Positions 8,113-15,121 of a stretch of 64,000 nt of DNA are shown here, piece after piece (within the stretch, counting starts at the first letter, position 1; each line of letters starts with the position of its first letter). Under the pieces are notes generated by a model. It saw only the letters and a list, made by a program, of their open reading frames with translations. It was not told where the DNA came from and did not search any database. The position numbers and the translations under genes are program-made. Origin of the DNA: AAA164-E04 sp964342825 (lineage in GTDB: Bacteria; Verrucomicrobiota; Verrucomicrobiia; Limisphaerales; AAA164-E04); contig CAYFHO010000005.1 of assembly GCA_964342825.1 (NCBI GenBank), positions 78,211 through 142,210 on the forward strand, given 5' to 3'.

Positions 8113-8692
8113 TGGTAAAATAAATGAGGAGCACCATGAAAAAACCAGCCAGAGACCAGGCGACCACTCGAATGATGCGGGTTTTTTGTTCCAAGCGAAC
8201 CTCATCCTCCTCTCGAGCGGCCTGAAGCTCCATCATTTTACGCTCGATCATTCGCTCCGCCTTTAGATCTTTCAGAGGAAAAACCAGGAGCGTTCCGTTG
8301 CCACTAGAAAAATTGGAAGGGAACTTGGTTTTTTCTTCCCCTGTTGGGACGCGAAATCCTTTTTCCTTCCAAAACTCGGCCTTTTCTCGTGTCCACATGC
8401 GGTGAACACCCTGATTCACAAACAGAACATTCAACCGGTTCCATAACTTTTCACGTATCGCGCTTTCAGTGTCTGGATGGGTGTAAGCCTCGTGATGGAC
8501 GCATGCCTCCTCTCCCTGAACACAGATCCCCAATGCCCCCAGCAAACGACCATCATTGCCCTCCACAATCTGGAAATCCGTCAATCGCTTTTCCAACTCC
8601 AGAACCGGGTGCAGCGCCGTCTGCCAGAGTCCGCGGAGGATATCCAAATCCTCCAACGTCGCACGTCGAAAATGGAAGTTTTGCGGTGTCAT
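8075..8692 (-). CDS. GNAT-like protein with C-terminal membrane anchor
   Basis: About 205 residues. The first 130 (FHFRRATLEDLDILRGLWQ, LLGALGICVQGEEACVHHEAYTHPD) look like a GNAT acetyltransferase fold, including a cut-down acetyl-CoA region and the late WKEKGFR strand. A charged helix (AERMIERKMMELQAAREEDE) leads to one membrane segment near the end (VVAWSLAGFFMVLLIYFTI). The start is uncertain: ATG at 8692 is preferred, but a TTG at 8734 is also possible. Tail-anchored acetyltransferase-like proteins are unusual; substrate unknown. It converges on and overlaps lipA. Confidence 0.6.
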   Translation of the reverse strand: MTPQNFHFRRATLEDLDILRGLWQTALHPVLELEKRLTDFQIVEGNDGRLLGALGICVQGEEACVHHEAYTHPDTESAIREKLWNRLNVLFVNQGVHRMWTREKAEFWKEKGFRVPTGEEKTKFPSNFSSGNGTLLVFPLKDLKAERMIERKMMELQAAREEDEVRLEQKTRIIRVVAWSLAGFFMVLLIYFTIRGLMVLPQIRP

Positions 8693-8849
8693 CGGCTGAT
8701 AATTTACTTTGAACCCATTAGCCTGAGTTGGCAACCCCTCGATTAGCCACGGTATCTACTCATGCTGACGGATCCTTTCAAGTAGAAGTATTGATTTTGG
8801 AGTTTCTCCCTGCCGGTTTGTCGGTTATATTCTAATCAGGATGAACACC

Positions 8850-9122
8850 ATGACACGTCAACAAGTGTTGGATATGTATTTTATGGACGCACGCCACAAA
8901 TTGATCGATTTGGCAGCGTTTCTTGATCGAGTAGATCGTGCCCCTGGAGATAATGATTTTCGGATGAAAGCATTGAAAGAGGCACTGAAACATCTGGAGA
9001 GCGACCACAGAGACAGGGCCGCCAAAGTTTTGATGACCTTCAGTGACCCAACCACAACCCCCATCCCTGCGGCCACCACGAAGGCAGCCTGTGGAGCATG
9101 GCCAGGCGAAAACCAGGGCTGA
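8850..9122 (+). CDS. Small helical protein preceding eboB-like gene
   Basis: About 90 residues: MTRQQVLDMYFMDARHKLIDL and AAFLDRVDRAPGDNDFRM, then EALKHLESDHRDRAAKVLM, ending in FSDPTTTPIPAATTKAACGAWP. The start at 8850 has AGGATG about eight bases before it; an ATG at 8841 is too close to that site. It precedes the TatD-like gene by 23 bases, so it is probably in the same operon. I recall similar short proteins next to TatD-type hydrolases in related bacteria but cannot name a family. It does not look like the classical EboA protein. Confidence 0.7.
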   Translation: MTRQQVLDMYFMDARHKLIDLAAFLDRVDRAPGDNDFRMKALKEALKHLESDHRDRAAKVLMTFSDPTTTPIPAATTKAACGAWPGENQG

Positions 9123-9145
9123 ATCAACCACAAGAGGAGAACCCA

Positions 9146-9952
9146 ATGCGATATATCGAACCACACGGCCACATGGTCAGCCGAACCACCGACGATTACA
9201 TTGCCATGGTCACCGCCGGTTGCCAGGCAGTTTGTGAACCTGCCTTCTGGGCTGGATTTGATCGAAGCTCCGCCCAGGGCTTTTACGATTACTTTTGCCA
9301 ACTCACCGAACACGAGCCCAAGCGAGCCGCCAAGTTCAATCTACCTCATTACTCCTGGCTGTGCATCAACCCCAAGGAATCAGAAGATCTGAAACTTGCC
9401 GACGATGTTTTGGCATTAATACCAGAATTTATCAACAAACCCAATGTACTGGGAATTGGAGAGATTGGACTCAACAAGAACAGCAGGAACGAACTCACCG
9501 TTCTGGAAAAACACATCCAGATAGCCGCTGAAAATGATCAGCTGATTCTGGTGCATACTCCCCATCTGGAAGACAAATACAAAGGGACCAGACTGATCAT
9601 GGATGCGTTAAAAAATGACCCACGCATTCGCCCTGATCGATGTGTTATCGACCATGTCGAAGAACACACCATTGGCATGGTGCTGGATGAAGGATTCTGG
9701 GCGGGTATGACTCTCTATCCAGAGTCCAAGTGCAGTCACAGCCGTGCGATTGACATGTTGGAAACTTTCGGAACGGAACGCATCTGGATGAACAGTGCCT
9801 GCGACTGGGGAATCAGCCGTCCTCTGGCTGTTCCGCATGCCGCGCTCGAAATGCGGCAACGTGGGCATGAGAATAATTGGATCGACAAAGTTACTTTTCA
9901 AAATCCAATTTCCTTCATGAGCCAGTCACCCAAATTCAAAATAAAGGCCTGA
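9146..9952 (+). CDS. TatD-like metal-dependent hydrolase, EboB family
   Basis: A 268-residue amidohydrolase-type TIM barrel. MRYIEPHGHMVSRTTDDY carries the HxH metal motif, GIGEIGLNK the family Glu, ILVHTPH a metal His, VIDHVEE another, and MNSACDWGIS the last Asp. The pattern SRTTDDYIAMVTAG and EPAFWAG is close to EboB proteins of the ebo cluster rather than to general TatD nucleases. GAGGAG lies nine bases before the ATG at 9146, which settles the start. It is followed 86 bases later by the EboE-like gene. In cyanobacteria ebo genes are tied to export of scytonemin precursors; the role here is unknown. Confidence 0.82.
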   Translation: MRYIEPHGHMVSRTTDDYIAMVTAGCQAVCEPAFWAGFDRSSAQGFYDYFCQLTEHEPKRAAKFNLPHYSWLCINPKESEDLKLADDVLALIPEFINKPNVLGIGEIGLNKNSRNELTVLEKHIQIAAENDQLILVHTPHLEDKYKGTRLIMDALKNDPRIRPDRCVIDHVEEHTIGMVLDEGFWAGMTLYPESKCSHSRAIDMLETFGTERIWMNSACDWGISRPLAVPHAALEMRQRGHENNWIDKVTFQNPISFMSQSPKFKIKA

Positions 9953-10038
9953 ACAGGCCAACCCGACCACGTTCAATAGACTTGATGCGACCAGGCATCA
10001 TCAGCATCATTGGGTCAACAGGAAGTTAAATCATAAAT

Positions 10039-11217
10039 ATGAAACTGCAGCATGGGCTTCATCTTGCATATTGCACCAATATTCACCGGGGAGAATCCTG
10101 GGAACAGACTTTTCAAAACCTGAAACAACATACCATGGCGGTGCGCCGGAAGGTGGCTCCAGATGAACCATATGCGATTGGATTAAGATTGGGACATGAG
10201 GCAGCCAACGACCTGAGCCAGCCCAAAAACCTGAAAGCCTTCAAAGCCTGGTTGGAGGAAACCAATTGTTATGTATTCACGATCAACGGGTTTCCTTACG
10301 GAAAATTTCACGGTACACGAGTCAAGGAAGATGTCTATCGCCCGGATTGGACCACCCCGGAACGATTGACCTACACCAACCTACTTTTTGATATATTGGT
10401 TGAACTTCTACCTGACAATGTAGAGGGAAGCGTGAGCACGGTGCCGGTTTCCTATAAGGAATTCATCACCCATGACAGACAGATTCAGGAAGCTCGCAAG
10501 AACATCTGGAAATGCATTGAGCATATCGAACACCTGAGCGCCCGGACTGGAAAGAAGCTTCACCTGGGTCTCGAACCTGAACCCTTGTGCTATCTGGAAA
10601 CGACCGCTGAGGCTGTCAAATTTTTCGAGCAAATGCGTCAGGATCGTCGGGGGGATCTACGCATCAACGAACACCTGGGTGTCAACTATGACTGTTGCCA
10701 CCTTGCCATCGAATATGAAAACCCTCACGAAGCGTTGGGACGACTGGTCGGCCACAAAATCAAAATCAGTAAGATTCACTTGAGTTCGGCCTTGAAAGTT
10801 CACCCGACAATGGAGGTCAGGGACGCCTTGAAAGGTTTCTCGGATGAGGTGTATTTTCACCAAGTCATCGAAAAAAGAGTCGGAGGAGAAATCATACGAT
10901 ACCGCGACCTGCCAGATGCATTAGCCGCCAACCCGAGCAATCAACCACATCTGCCGGAAGAATGGCGCATCCATTTTCATATTCCACTGCACCACTTGCC
11001 AACCGGTCTTTTCGACAGTACGGTTGACCACCTGATCGGAACGCTAGATTTTCTGAAATCTCATCCAGGAATTTGTTCCCACCTTGAAATGGAAACCTAC
11101 ACCTGGGAGGTGATGCCAGATTCCATGAAACAGCGCAGTGTGGTCGATCAACTGGTGAATGAATATCGTTGGACGCTCGAACAGATGTCCCGTCACGGGC
11201 TCCTGGATCCGAGGTAA
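10039..11217 (+). CDS. EboE-like TIM-barrel protein
   Basis: A 392-residue protein beginning MKLQHGLHLAYCTNIHRGESW, very like EboE metabolite-traffic proteins, which belong to the sugar-phosphate isomerase/epimerase-like TIM barrels. Metal-site strands are seen at HLGLEPEPLCYLE, LGVNYDCCHLAIEYE, ISKIHLSSALKVHP and the closing HLEMETYTWEV. Usual family length is about 390, so it is complete. AGGAAG lies about 12 bases before the start. It follows the EboB-like gene on the same strand and ends two bases before the convergent hisH. EboC (prenyltransferase-like), EboD and EboF are not nearby. Confidence 0.8.
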   Translation: MKLQHGLHLAYCTNIHRGESWEQTFQNLKQHTMAVRRKVAPDEPYAIGLRLGHEAANDLSQPKNLKAFKAWLEETNCYVFTINGFPYGKFHGTRVKEDVYRPDWTTPERLTYTNLLFDILVELLPDNVEGSVSTVPVSYKEFITHDRQIQEARKNIWKCIEHIEHLSARTGKKLHLGLEPEPLCYLETTAEAVKFFEQMRQDRRGDLRINEHLGVNYDCCHLAIEYENPHEALGRLVGHKIKISKIHLSSALKVHPTMEVRDALKGFSDEVYFHQVIEKRVGGEIIRYRDLPDALAANPSNQPHLPEEWRIHFHIPLHHLPTGLFDSTVDHLIGTLDFLKSHPGICSHLEMETYTWEVMPDSMKQRSVVDQLVNEYRWTLEQMSRHGLLDPR

Positions 11218-11219
11218 AT

Positions 11220-11834
11220 TCAGACCAGGTCGACAAAGTTCTGCAGTAACTTCAATCCAAGGGCCTGGCTTTTTTCAGGGTGGAACTGGGTTGCGAAAAC
11301 GCGATCTTTCCAAACAGCAGAGGCAAAGGTCGTTCCATACTGGGTTTCTCCGGCAATGATGGACGGATCCTCAGGTTTTGGATGGTAACTGTGCACAAAG
11401 TAAAAGTGGCTGTTGTCGGGAATTCCTTTGAATATAGGACAGTCTGGATGAGTGTACTGAACTTGATTCCAGCCTATTTGAGGGACCTTCAATCCCGGTT
11501 GATCTGGGAAACGCACCACCGAACCTTTGAATAAGCCAAAGCCAGGAGAGGTACTTTGAAATTCCTCGCTCCGTTCAAACAAGATTTGATACCCGACACA
11601 TATCCCGAGAAACCAGGCTCCCTCATCTATTCGGCGACGTGTGGCATTCATCAGTGACTGATTTTTCAATGCAATGGAGCAATCGTCGAATGCTCCCACA
11701 CCGGGCAGTACGATCCCCGGGCAACCCTCCAATCCTTCCGGCTCGTCAACCAAACGAACCTCCACTCCAAGGTGGAGCAGAGCCTTGTGGACACTTCTCA
11801 AATTGCCGGCACCATAATCGATCAATGCAATCAC
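11220..11834 (-). CDS. hisH: Imidazole glycerol phosphate synthase glutaminase subunit
   Basis: A 204-residue class I glutamine amidotransferase. It opens MIALIDYGAGNLRSV, has the oxyanion strand GIVLPGVGAF, the nucleophile elbow LGICVGYQILF and the catalytic FATQFHPEKSQ, all as in HisH. With HisF it makes imidazole glycerol phosphate and AICAR in histidine synthesis. No other his gene lies in the window, so it is detached from any his operon. It is convergent with the EboE-like gene and divergent from the sulfatase. Confidence 0.95.
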   Translation of the reverse strand: MIALIDYGAGNLRSVHKALLHLGVEVRLVDEPEGLEGCPGIVLPGVGAFDDCSIALKNQSLMNATRRRIDEGAWFLGICVGYQILFERSEEFQSTSPGFGLFKGSVVRFPDQPGLKVPQIGWNQVQYTHPDCPIFKGIPDNSHFYFVHSYHPKPEDPSIIAGETQYGTTFASAVWKDRVFATQFHPEKSQALGLKLLQNFVDLV

Positions 11835-11927
11835 AAGCGCAATGTAAGGTCGACATGTGTCATAAGAAAGATAAAACCTCCATTTACTATTCGAAAAGGA
11901 AGGACTCTTGGATTGCCTGGGTTTGGG

Positions 11928-13379
11928 ATGAGATGCTATACCAACCCCATGTTTCCGACATCCACAAGTTTACGAGTTTGGCAGTGGTTTCTGGCCGGTG
12001 TATGGATCCTCACAGTCGGTATCCAGACTCCGCAAGCGGCGTCATCATCTCGCCCGGTTAAACCCAATTTCATCGTGATTTTTTGTGATGACCTGGGCTA
12101 TGGCGATATTGGCCCCTTCGGTTCCACATTAAATCGAACACCTCACCTCGATCGAATGGCAGAGGAAGGACTCAAGCTGAGCAGTTTTTACGTGACGTGC
12201 AGCGTCTGCACTCCGTCAAGATCCAGTTTAATGACTGGATGTTACGCCCAACGGGTCGATATGCATGTCAATGACAGAGATCTGTGCGTACTCTTTCCGG
12301 GCGATAAAAAGGGATTGAATCCATCTGAGATCACGATTGCCGAAGTTCTGAAGACTCAAGGCTATGCGACTGCCTGCATCGGCAAGTGGCACATGGGAGA
12401 TCAAGCCGAATTCCTTCCGACCCGACAGGGCTTTGATTCTTATTTCGGGATTCCCTACAGCAATGATATGGGAGAAAGGAAAGACGGTTCACGCCCTCCC
12501 CTTCCCCTGATGCGGAACGAGCGCATCATCGAGGCGCCCGTTGAGCAATCCAAGTTAACCGAACGCTATACTCAGGAAGCCATCCGTTTCATTCGGCAGA
12601 ATCAAGATAAGCCTTTCTTTATTTACCTGCCTCACACATTCCCCCATGTCCCACTGTTTGCCGGTGATGCGTTTAAGGGCAAATCGAGAAATGGAACCTA
12701 TGGGGACGTGATTGAAGAACTGGATGCCTCGACGGGAGCGATTTTGAACACATTAAGAAACTTTGATCTCGATAGAAGAACGCTGGTTATTTTCACCTCA
12801 GACAACGGAGCCACTGGAGGTAAAGGGCGGAGCAACGGTCCATTGAGAGGCACCAAAGGCACGACCTGGGAGGGTGGAATGCGTGAGCCTTGTGTGGTCT
12901 GGTGGCCAGGACAAATTCCGGCTGGAAGCAACTCGGATGCCTTGACAACCACCATAGATCTCCTTCCCACCTTCGCTCATCTTGCAGGAGCAGACTTGCC
13001 CACCGACCGAAAACTGGACGGCTTGAACATCTGGCCCATCCTTCGCGACCCCAGTCACTCTACTTCGCCACACGATTATTTTTATTATTACCAAATGAAC
13101 CAGCTGCAGGCGCTGCGAGATGACCGTTGGAAACTTCATTTACCAATGGTTCCCAAAGTCAAAAACTGGGGAAAACCAGAGCAGGAATCACCATTGATGC
13201 TGTTTGATTTAAAAGCGGATATTGGAGAAACTGAAGACGTCGCTGTGAATCATCCAGAAACTGTGGAAAGAATGTTGCTGCAAGCACAACATATTCGACA
13301 GGAACTTGGAGACCTCAATGTCCCTGCCCAAGGTCGACGCCGTGCCGGATGGAATCAACATCCAAAACTCTTACGATGA
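11928..13379 (+). CDS. Exported sulfatase, FGly type
   Basis: About 483 residues with a signal peptide (hydrophobic at 18-31, cleavage near PQAASS). The alkaline-phosphatase fold starts PNFIVIFCDDLGYGDIG with metal Asp54-Asp55. VCTPSRSSLMTGCY holds the CxPSR signature whose Cys94 is turned into formylglycine. GKWHMGD and FTSDNGATGGKG are further family motifs. The start at 11928 is preferred; 11949 is also possible. The substrate is a sulfate ester, probably on a carbohydrate. The stop codon TGA touches the first copy of the 24-bp repeat. A formylglycine-generating enzyme is not seen here. Confidence 0.9.
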   Translation: MRCYTNPMFPTSTSLRVWQWFLAGVWILTVGIQTPQAASSSRPVKPNFIVIFCDDLGYGDIGPFGSTLNRTPHLDRMAEEGLKLSSFYVTCSVCTPSRSSLMTGCYAQRVDMHVNDRDLCVLFPGDKKGLNPSEITIAEVLKTQGYATACIGKWHMGDQAEFLPTRQGFDSYFGIPYSNDMGERKDGSRPPLPLMRNERIIEAPVEQSKLTERYTQEAIRFIRQNQDKPFFIYLPHTFPHVPLFAGDAFKGKSRNGTYGDVIEELDASTGAILNTLRNFDLDRRTLVIFTSDNGATGGKGRSNGPLRGTKGTTWEGGMREPCVVWWPGQIPAGSNSDALTTTIDLLPTFAHLAGADLPTDRKLDGLNIWPILRDPSHSTSPHDYFYYYQMNQLQALRDDRWKLHLPMVPKVKNWGKPEQESPLMLFDLKADIGETEDVAVNHPETVERMLLQAQHIRQELGDLNVPAQGRRRAGWNQHPKLLR

Positions 13380-13402
13380 CTCAGCGTTGAGGAGAACGCC
13401 AC
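13379..13402 (+). repeat. 24-bp direct repeat, left copy
   Basis: First of two identical 24-base copies with core ACTCAGCGTTGAGGAGAACG. It begins at the last base of the sulfatase stop codon. The core holds a short inverted repeat GCGTT-N6-AACGC. The other copy is at 14001-14024, and the WGR-like gene lies between them. Confidence 0.9.
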
Positions 13403-13422
13403 GAATAGCCTAGGAGAGACCG

Positions 13423-13905
13423 ATGCTGAAGCTCTACAAACTCACTGACAATCCAAAATCGTATTGGGAAACGTGGGAGAATGGTGGCATTCACACAATT
13501 CACTGGGGCGTGCTTGGCACCAGAGGCGAATCGAAAGAACTCAAGTCCACTCTTCTACGGAAGGCCTCATCGGTTATTAAAAAACTGATCGATGAGAAAA
13601 CAGCGGAAGGATACGCTCCCGTCGAGTTCGATGACCACCAAATATTACTAATAGAATTTACAGTCAATGGGATGGGATGTGACGAAGATGTCGAGAAGCG
13701 ATATCGCCTACAGGATCGTATGGACGAAACTCTTGGCTGGACAGGGCTTGGCAATTGTGACGGTGGCAGTATGGGGAGCGGCAAGATGGAAGTGTGCTGC
13801 TTGGTTGTGGATTTTGATATTGCCAAACGGGTGATCGAAGAAGATTTGAAGGGAACCGAGTTTGACAATTTCACACGCATTTACGACGAAAATGTGGAAA
13901 GCTAA
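13423..13905 (+). CDS. WGR-domain-like protein in a repeat-bounded cassette
   Basis: A 160-residue protein. The first 55 residues (YKLTDNPKSYWETWENGG, HTIHWGVLGTRGESKEL) look like a WGR domain, a nucleic-acid-associated module known from PARP-type and MolR-type proteins. The rest (IEFTVNGMGCDEDVEKRYRL, LGWTGLGNCDGGSMGSGKME, CCLVVDFDIAKRVIEEDL) resembles an acidic domain often seen in small immunity-like proteins. GGAG lies six bases before the ATG. The gene is alone between two 24-bp direct repeats and between the stop codons of two convergent genes. Function unknown; immunity or DNA-linked roles are only guesses. Confidence 0.7.
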   Translation: MLKLYKLTDNPKSYWETWENGGIHTIHWGVLGTRGESKELKSTLLRKASSVIKKLIDEKTAEGYAPVEFDDHQILLIEFTVNGMGCDEDVEKRYRLQDRMDETLGWTGLGNCDGGSMGSGKMEVCCLVVDFDIAKRVIEEDLKGTEFDNFTRIYDENVES

Positions 13906-13998
13906 CGATGCCTACTACGCAACCGTTCACCGTATTAAAGTCAAGTGCCACTCAGTGTAATTTCTGAGTTTTCATCATTTCAGGGTTGGCATATCGTT
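13904..13998 (+). repeat. Imperfect inverted repeat with inner hairpin after the WGR gene
   Basis: The arm 13904-13924 (AACGATGCC, eight bases, AACC) is matched in reverse complement by 13984-13998 (GGTTGGCATATCGTT) with small gaps. Inside, ACTCAG (13950-13955) pairs with CTGAGT (13964-13969). The left arm overlaps the stop codon of the WGR gene. The layout recalls recombination sites of integron cassettes or a terminator, but neither is proven. Confidence 0.5.
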
Positions 13999-14000
13999 CA

Positions 14001-14024
14001 ACTCAGCGTTGAGGAGAACGCCAC
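14001..14024 (+). repeat. 24-bp direct repeat, right copy
   Basis: Second copy of the 24-base repeat. On the minus strand it encodes the last residues WRSPQR and the TGA stop of the DUF3616 gene. The left copy could encode the same ending, so the segment between the copies looks like an insertion that rebuilt the 3' end of this gene. Confidence 0.9.
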
Positions 14025-15121
14025 TGATAGGTGATCGTTCGAAAACGTTTCTCAGATTCATTTTTCAGATCCTTGCAATCTTTACCGGACAAACGACGCC
14101 CCCCGTCATCACTCAGAATCAACAATTCCTGCAAACCTGTGTTTGGAAACAAAATCACCGACTCGGGATCGATGGAACGAAGTTCAGGTGTATGAAGCAA
14201 GGTGGCTTCCTCCGATTTCCCATCCCACAAGAACAAGGCGGGCCCCAGTCCGTCGAGGTCTGAATCGGTTACCAACACAATTTGACCTTCAAAATAATCC
14301 GCCCCGCGAATCGTGCGGCCCTGGAGATCCAGCAACAGGTGTTTTCCAAAACGGGCTCTGGCACCAACCATCACATCCTCCGGATTAATGATCGGAATTA
14401 ACAAAGCCCTGTTTCTGATACGAGGTCCTCGAAAACAAAGCCAAAGCACTCCGTCTTCACCAGCACAAAGTCCTTCGATATTGAAACCCTCTGGATCATC
14501 ACCAGATTCCTTGGCACTCTTTTTGAGGTCAAGGTCTTCAAAAGCGTCCTGATCCTCAAGGTCATCCATTAAATCCTCATAGACATCACCCACAGGTTTA
14601 AGATCAAAACCCCCTTCTCCGGATAGAATTCGAAGAGCCAACAATTTCCTGCGCTCCTTTTGCTTGTTGCCTTCACGATCGCGAGAGTGAGATCCTAGCA
14701 CAAACAGATAATTCCCCATTCGAGCGAGTCCTTCCAAATCAGCCTCTTCCCTTTTTTTCAACTCAAGGGCTTTGCGTAAATTGATAGACTGAACCGGCGC
14801 GCCTGGTTCATTGCGCTGGTATATGAGTAACAGGCTGGTCTCATCATTCACGACGGCAAAATGTTTTGCATCCAGAGCAATACCACCAGAGCCATCGCAC
14901 GAGCCGCTATAGTAGGAAGCATACATCATGGTATAATCTGAATGAATCTGTGAAGTATCTGGGATTGATGAGACGTTTCCGTCTGAAGGATCGGATGATA
15001 AAAGCGAAGATTGATTTTCAGAGGATTGAGAATTCGAATCGCCACATCCAGGTAAAAGCAGTAGCCATCCAAGGACAAACAAATGAAAGGCTGAAAATTG
15101 ATGAAAACTACTCAGTTTCAT
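14003..15121 (-). CDS. DUF3616 lipoprotein
   Basis: A 372-residue protein with a lipoprotein signal (FVLGWLLLLPGCGDS). The mature part contains YASYYSGSCDGSGGIALDAKHFAVVNDE, EADLEGLARMGNYLFVLGSHS and NIEGLCAGEDGVLWLCFRGP, typical of the DUF3616 family, a beta-propeller-like domain with no known function. The start overlaps the end of the GH13 gene by four bases (ATGA), so the two are translationally coupled. The last codons lie in the right copy of the 24-bp repeat. A link to sugar processing is inferred from the operon only. Confidence 0.82.
   Translation of the reverse strand: MKLSSFHQFSAFHLFVLGWLLLLPGCGDSNSQSSENQSSLLSSDPSDGNVSSIPDTSQIHSDYTMMYASYYSGSCDGSGGIALDAKHFAVVNDETSLLLIYQRNEPGAPVQSINLRKALELKKREEADLEGLARMGNYLFVLGSHSRDREGNKQKERRKLLALRILSGEGGFDLKPVGDVYEDLMDDLEDQDAFEDLDLKKSAKESGDDPEGFNIEGLCAGEDGVLWLCFRGPRIRNRALLIPIINPEDVMVGARARFGKHLLLDLQGRTIRGADYFEGQIVLVTDSDLDGLGPALFLWDGKSEEATLLHTPELRSIDPESVILFPNTGLQELLILSDDGGRRLSGKDCKDLKNESEKRFRTITYQWRSPQR

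Noticed and set aside
8344..8712. Plus-strand frame opposite the GNAT-like gene
   Set aside because: Composition and lack of any domain show it is the antisense shadow of the minus-strand gene.
9146..9952. General TatD DNase
   Set aside because: The N-terminal pattern and its EboE-like neighbour fit EboB better than the TatD nuclease group.
11220..11834. Part of a histidine operon
   Set aside because: No other his gene lies on either side; neighbours are convergent or divergent and unrelated.
13904..14024. Integron attC site
   Set aside because: Paired arms and a GTT core are suggestive, but the repeat is identical for 14 bases after the core, which belongs to the next cassette in real integrons, the R'' box is poor, and no integrase is present.
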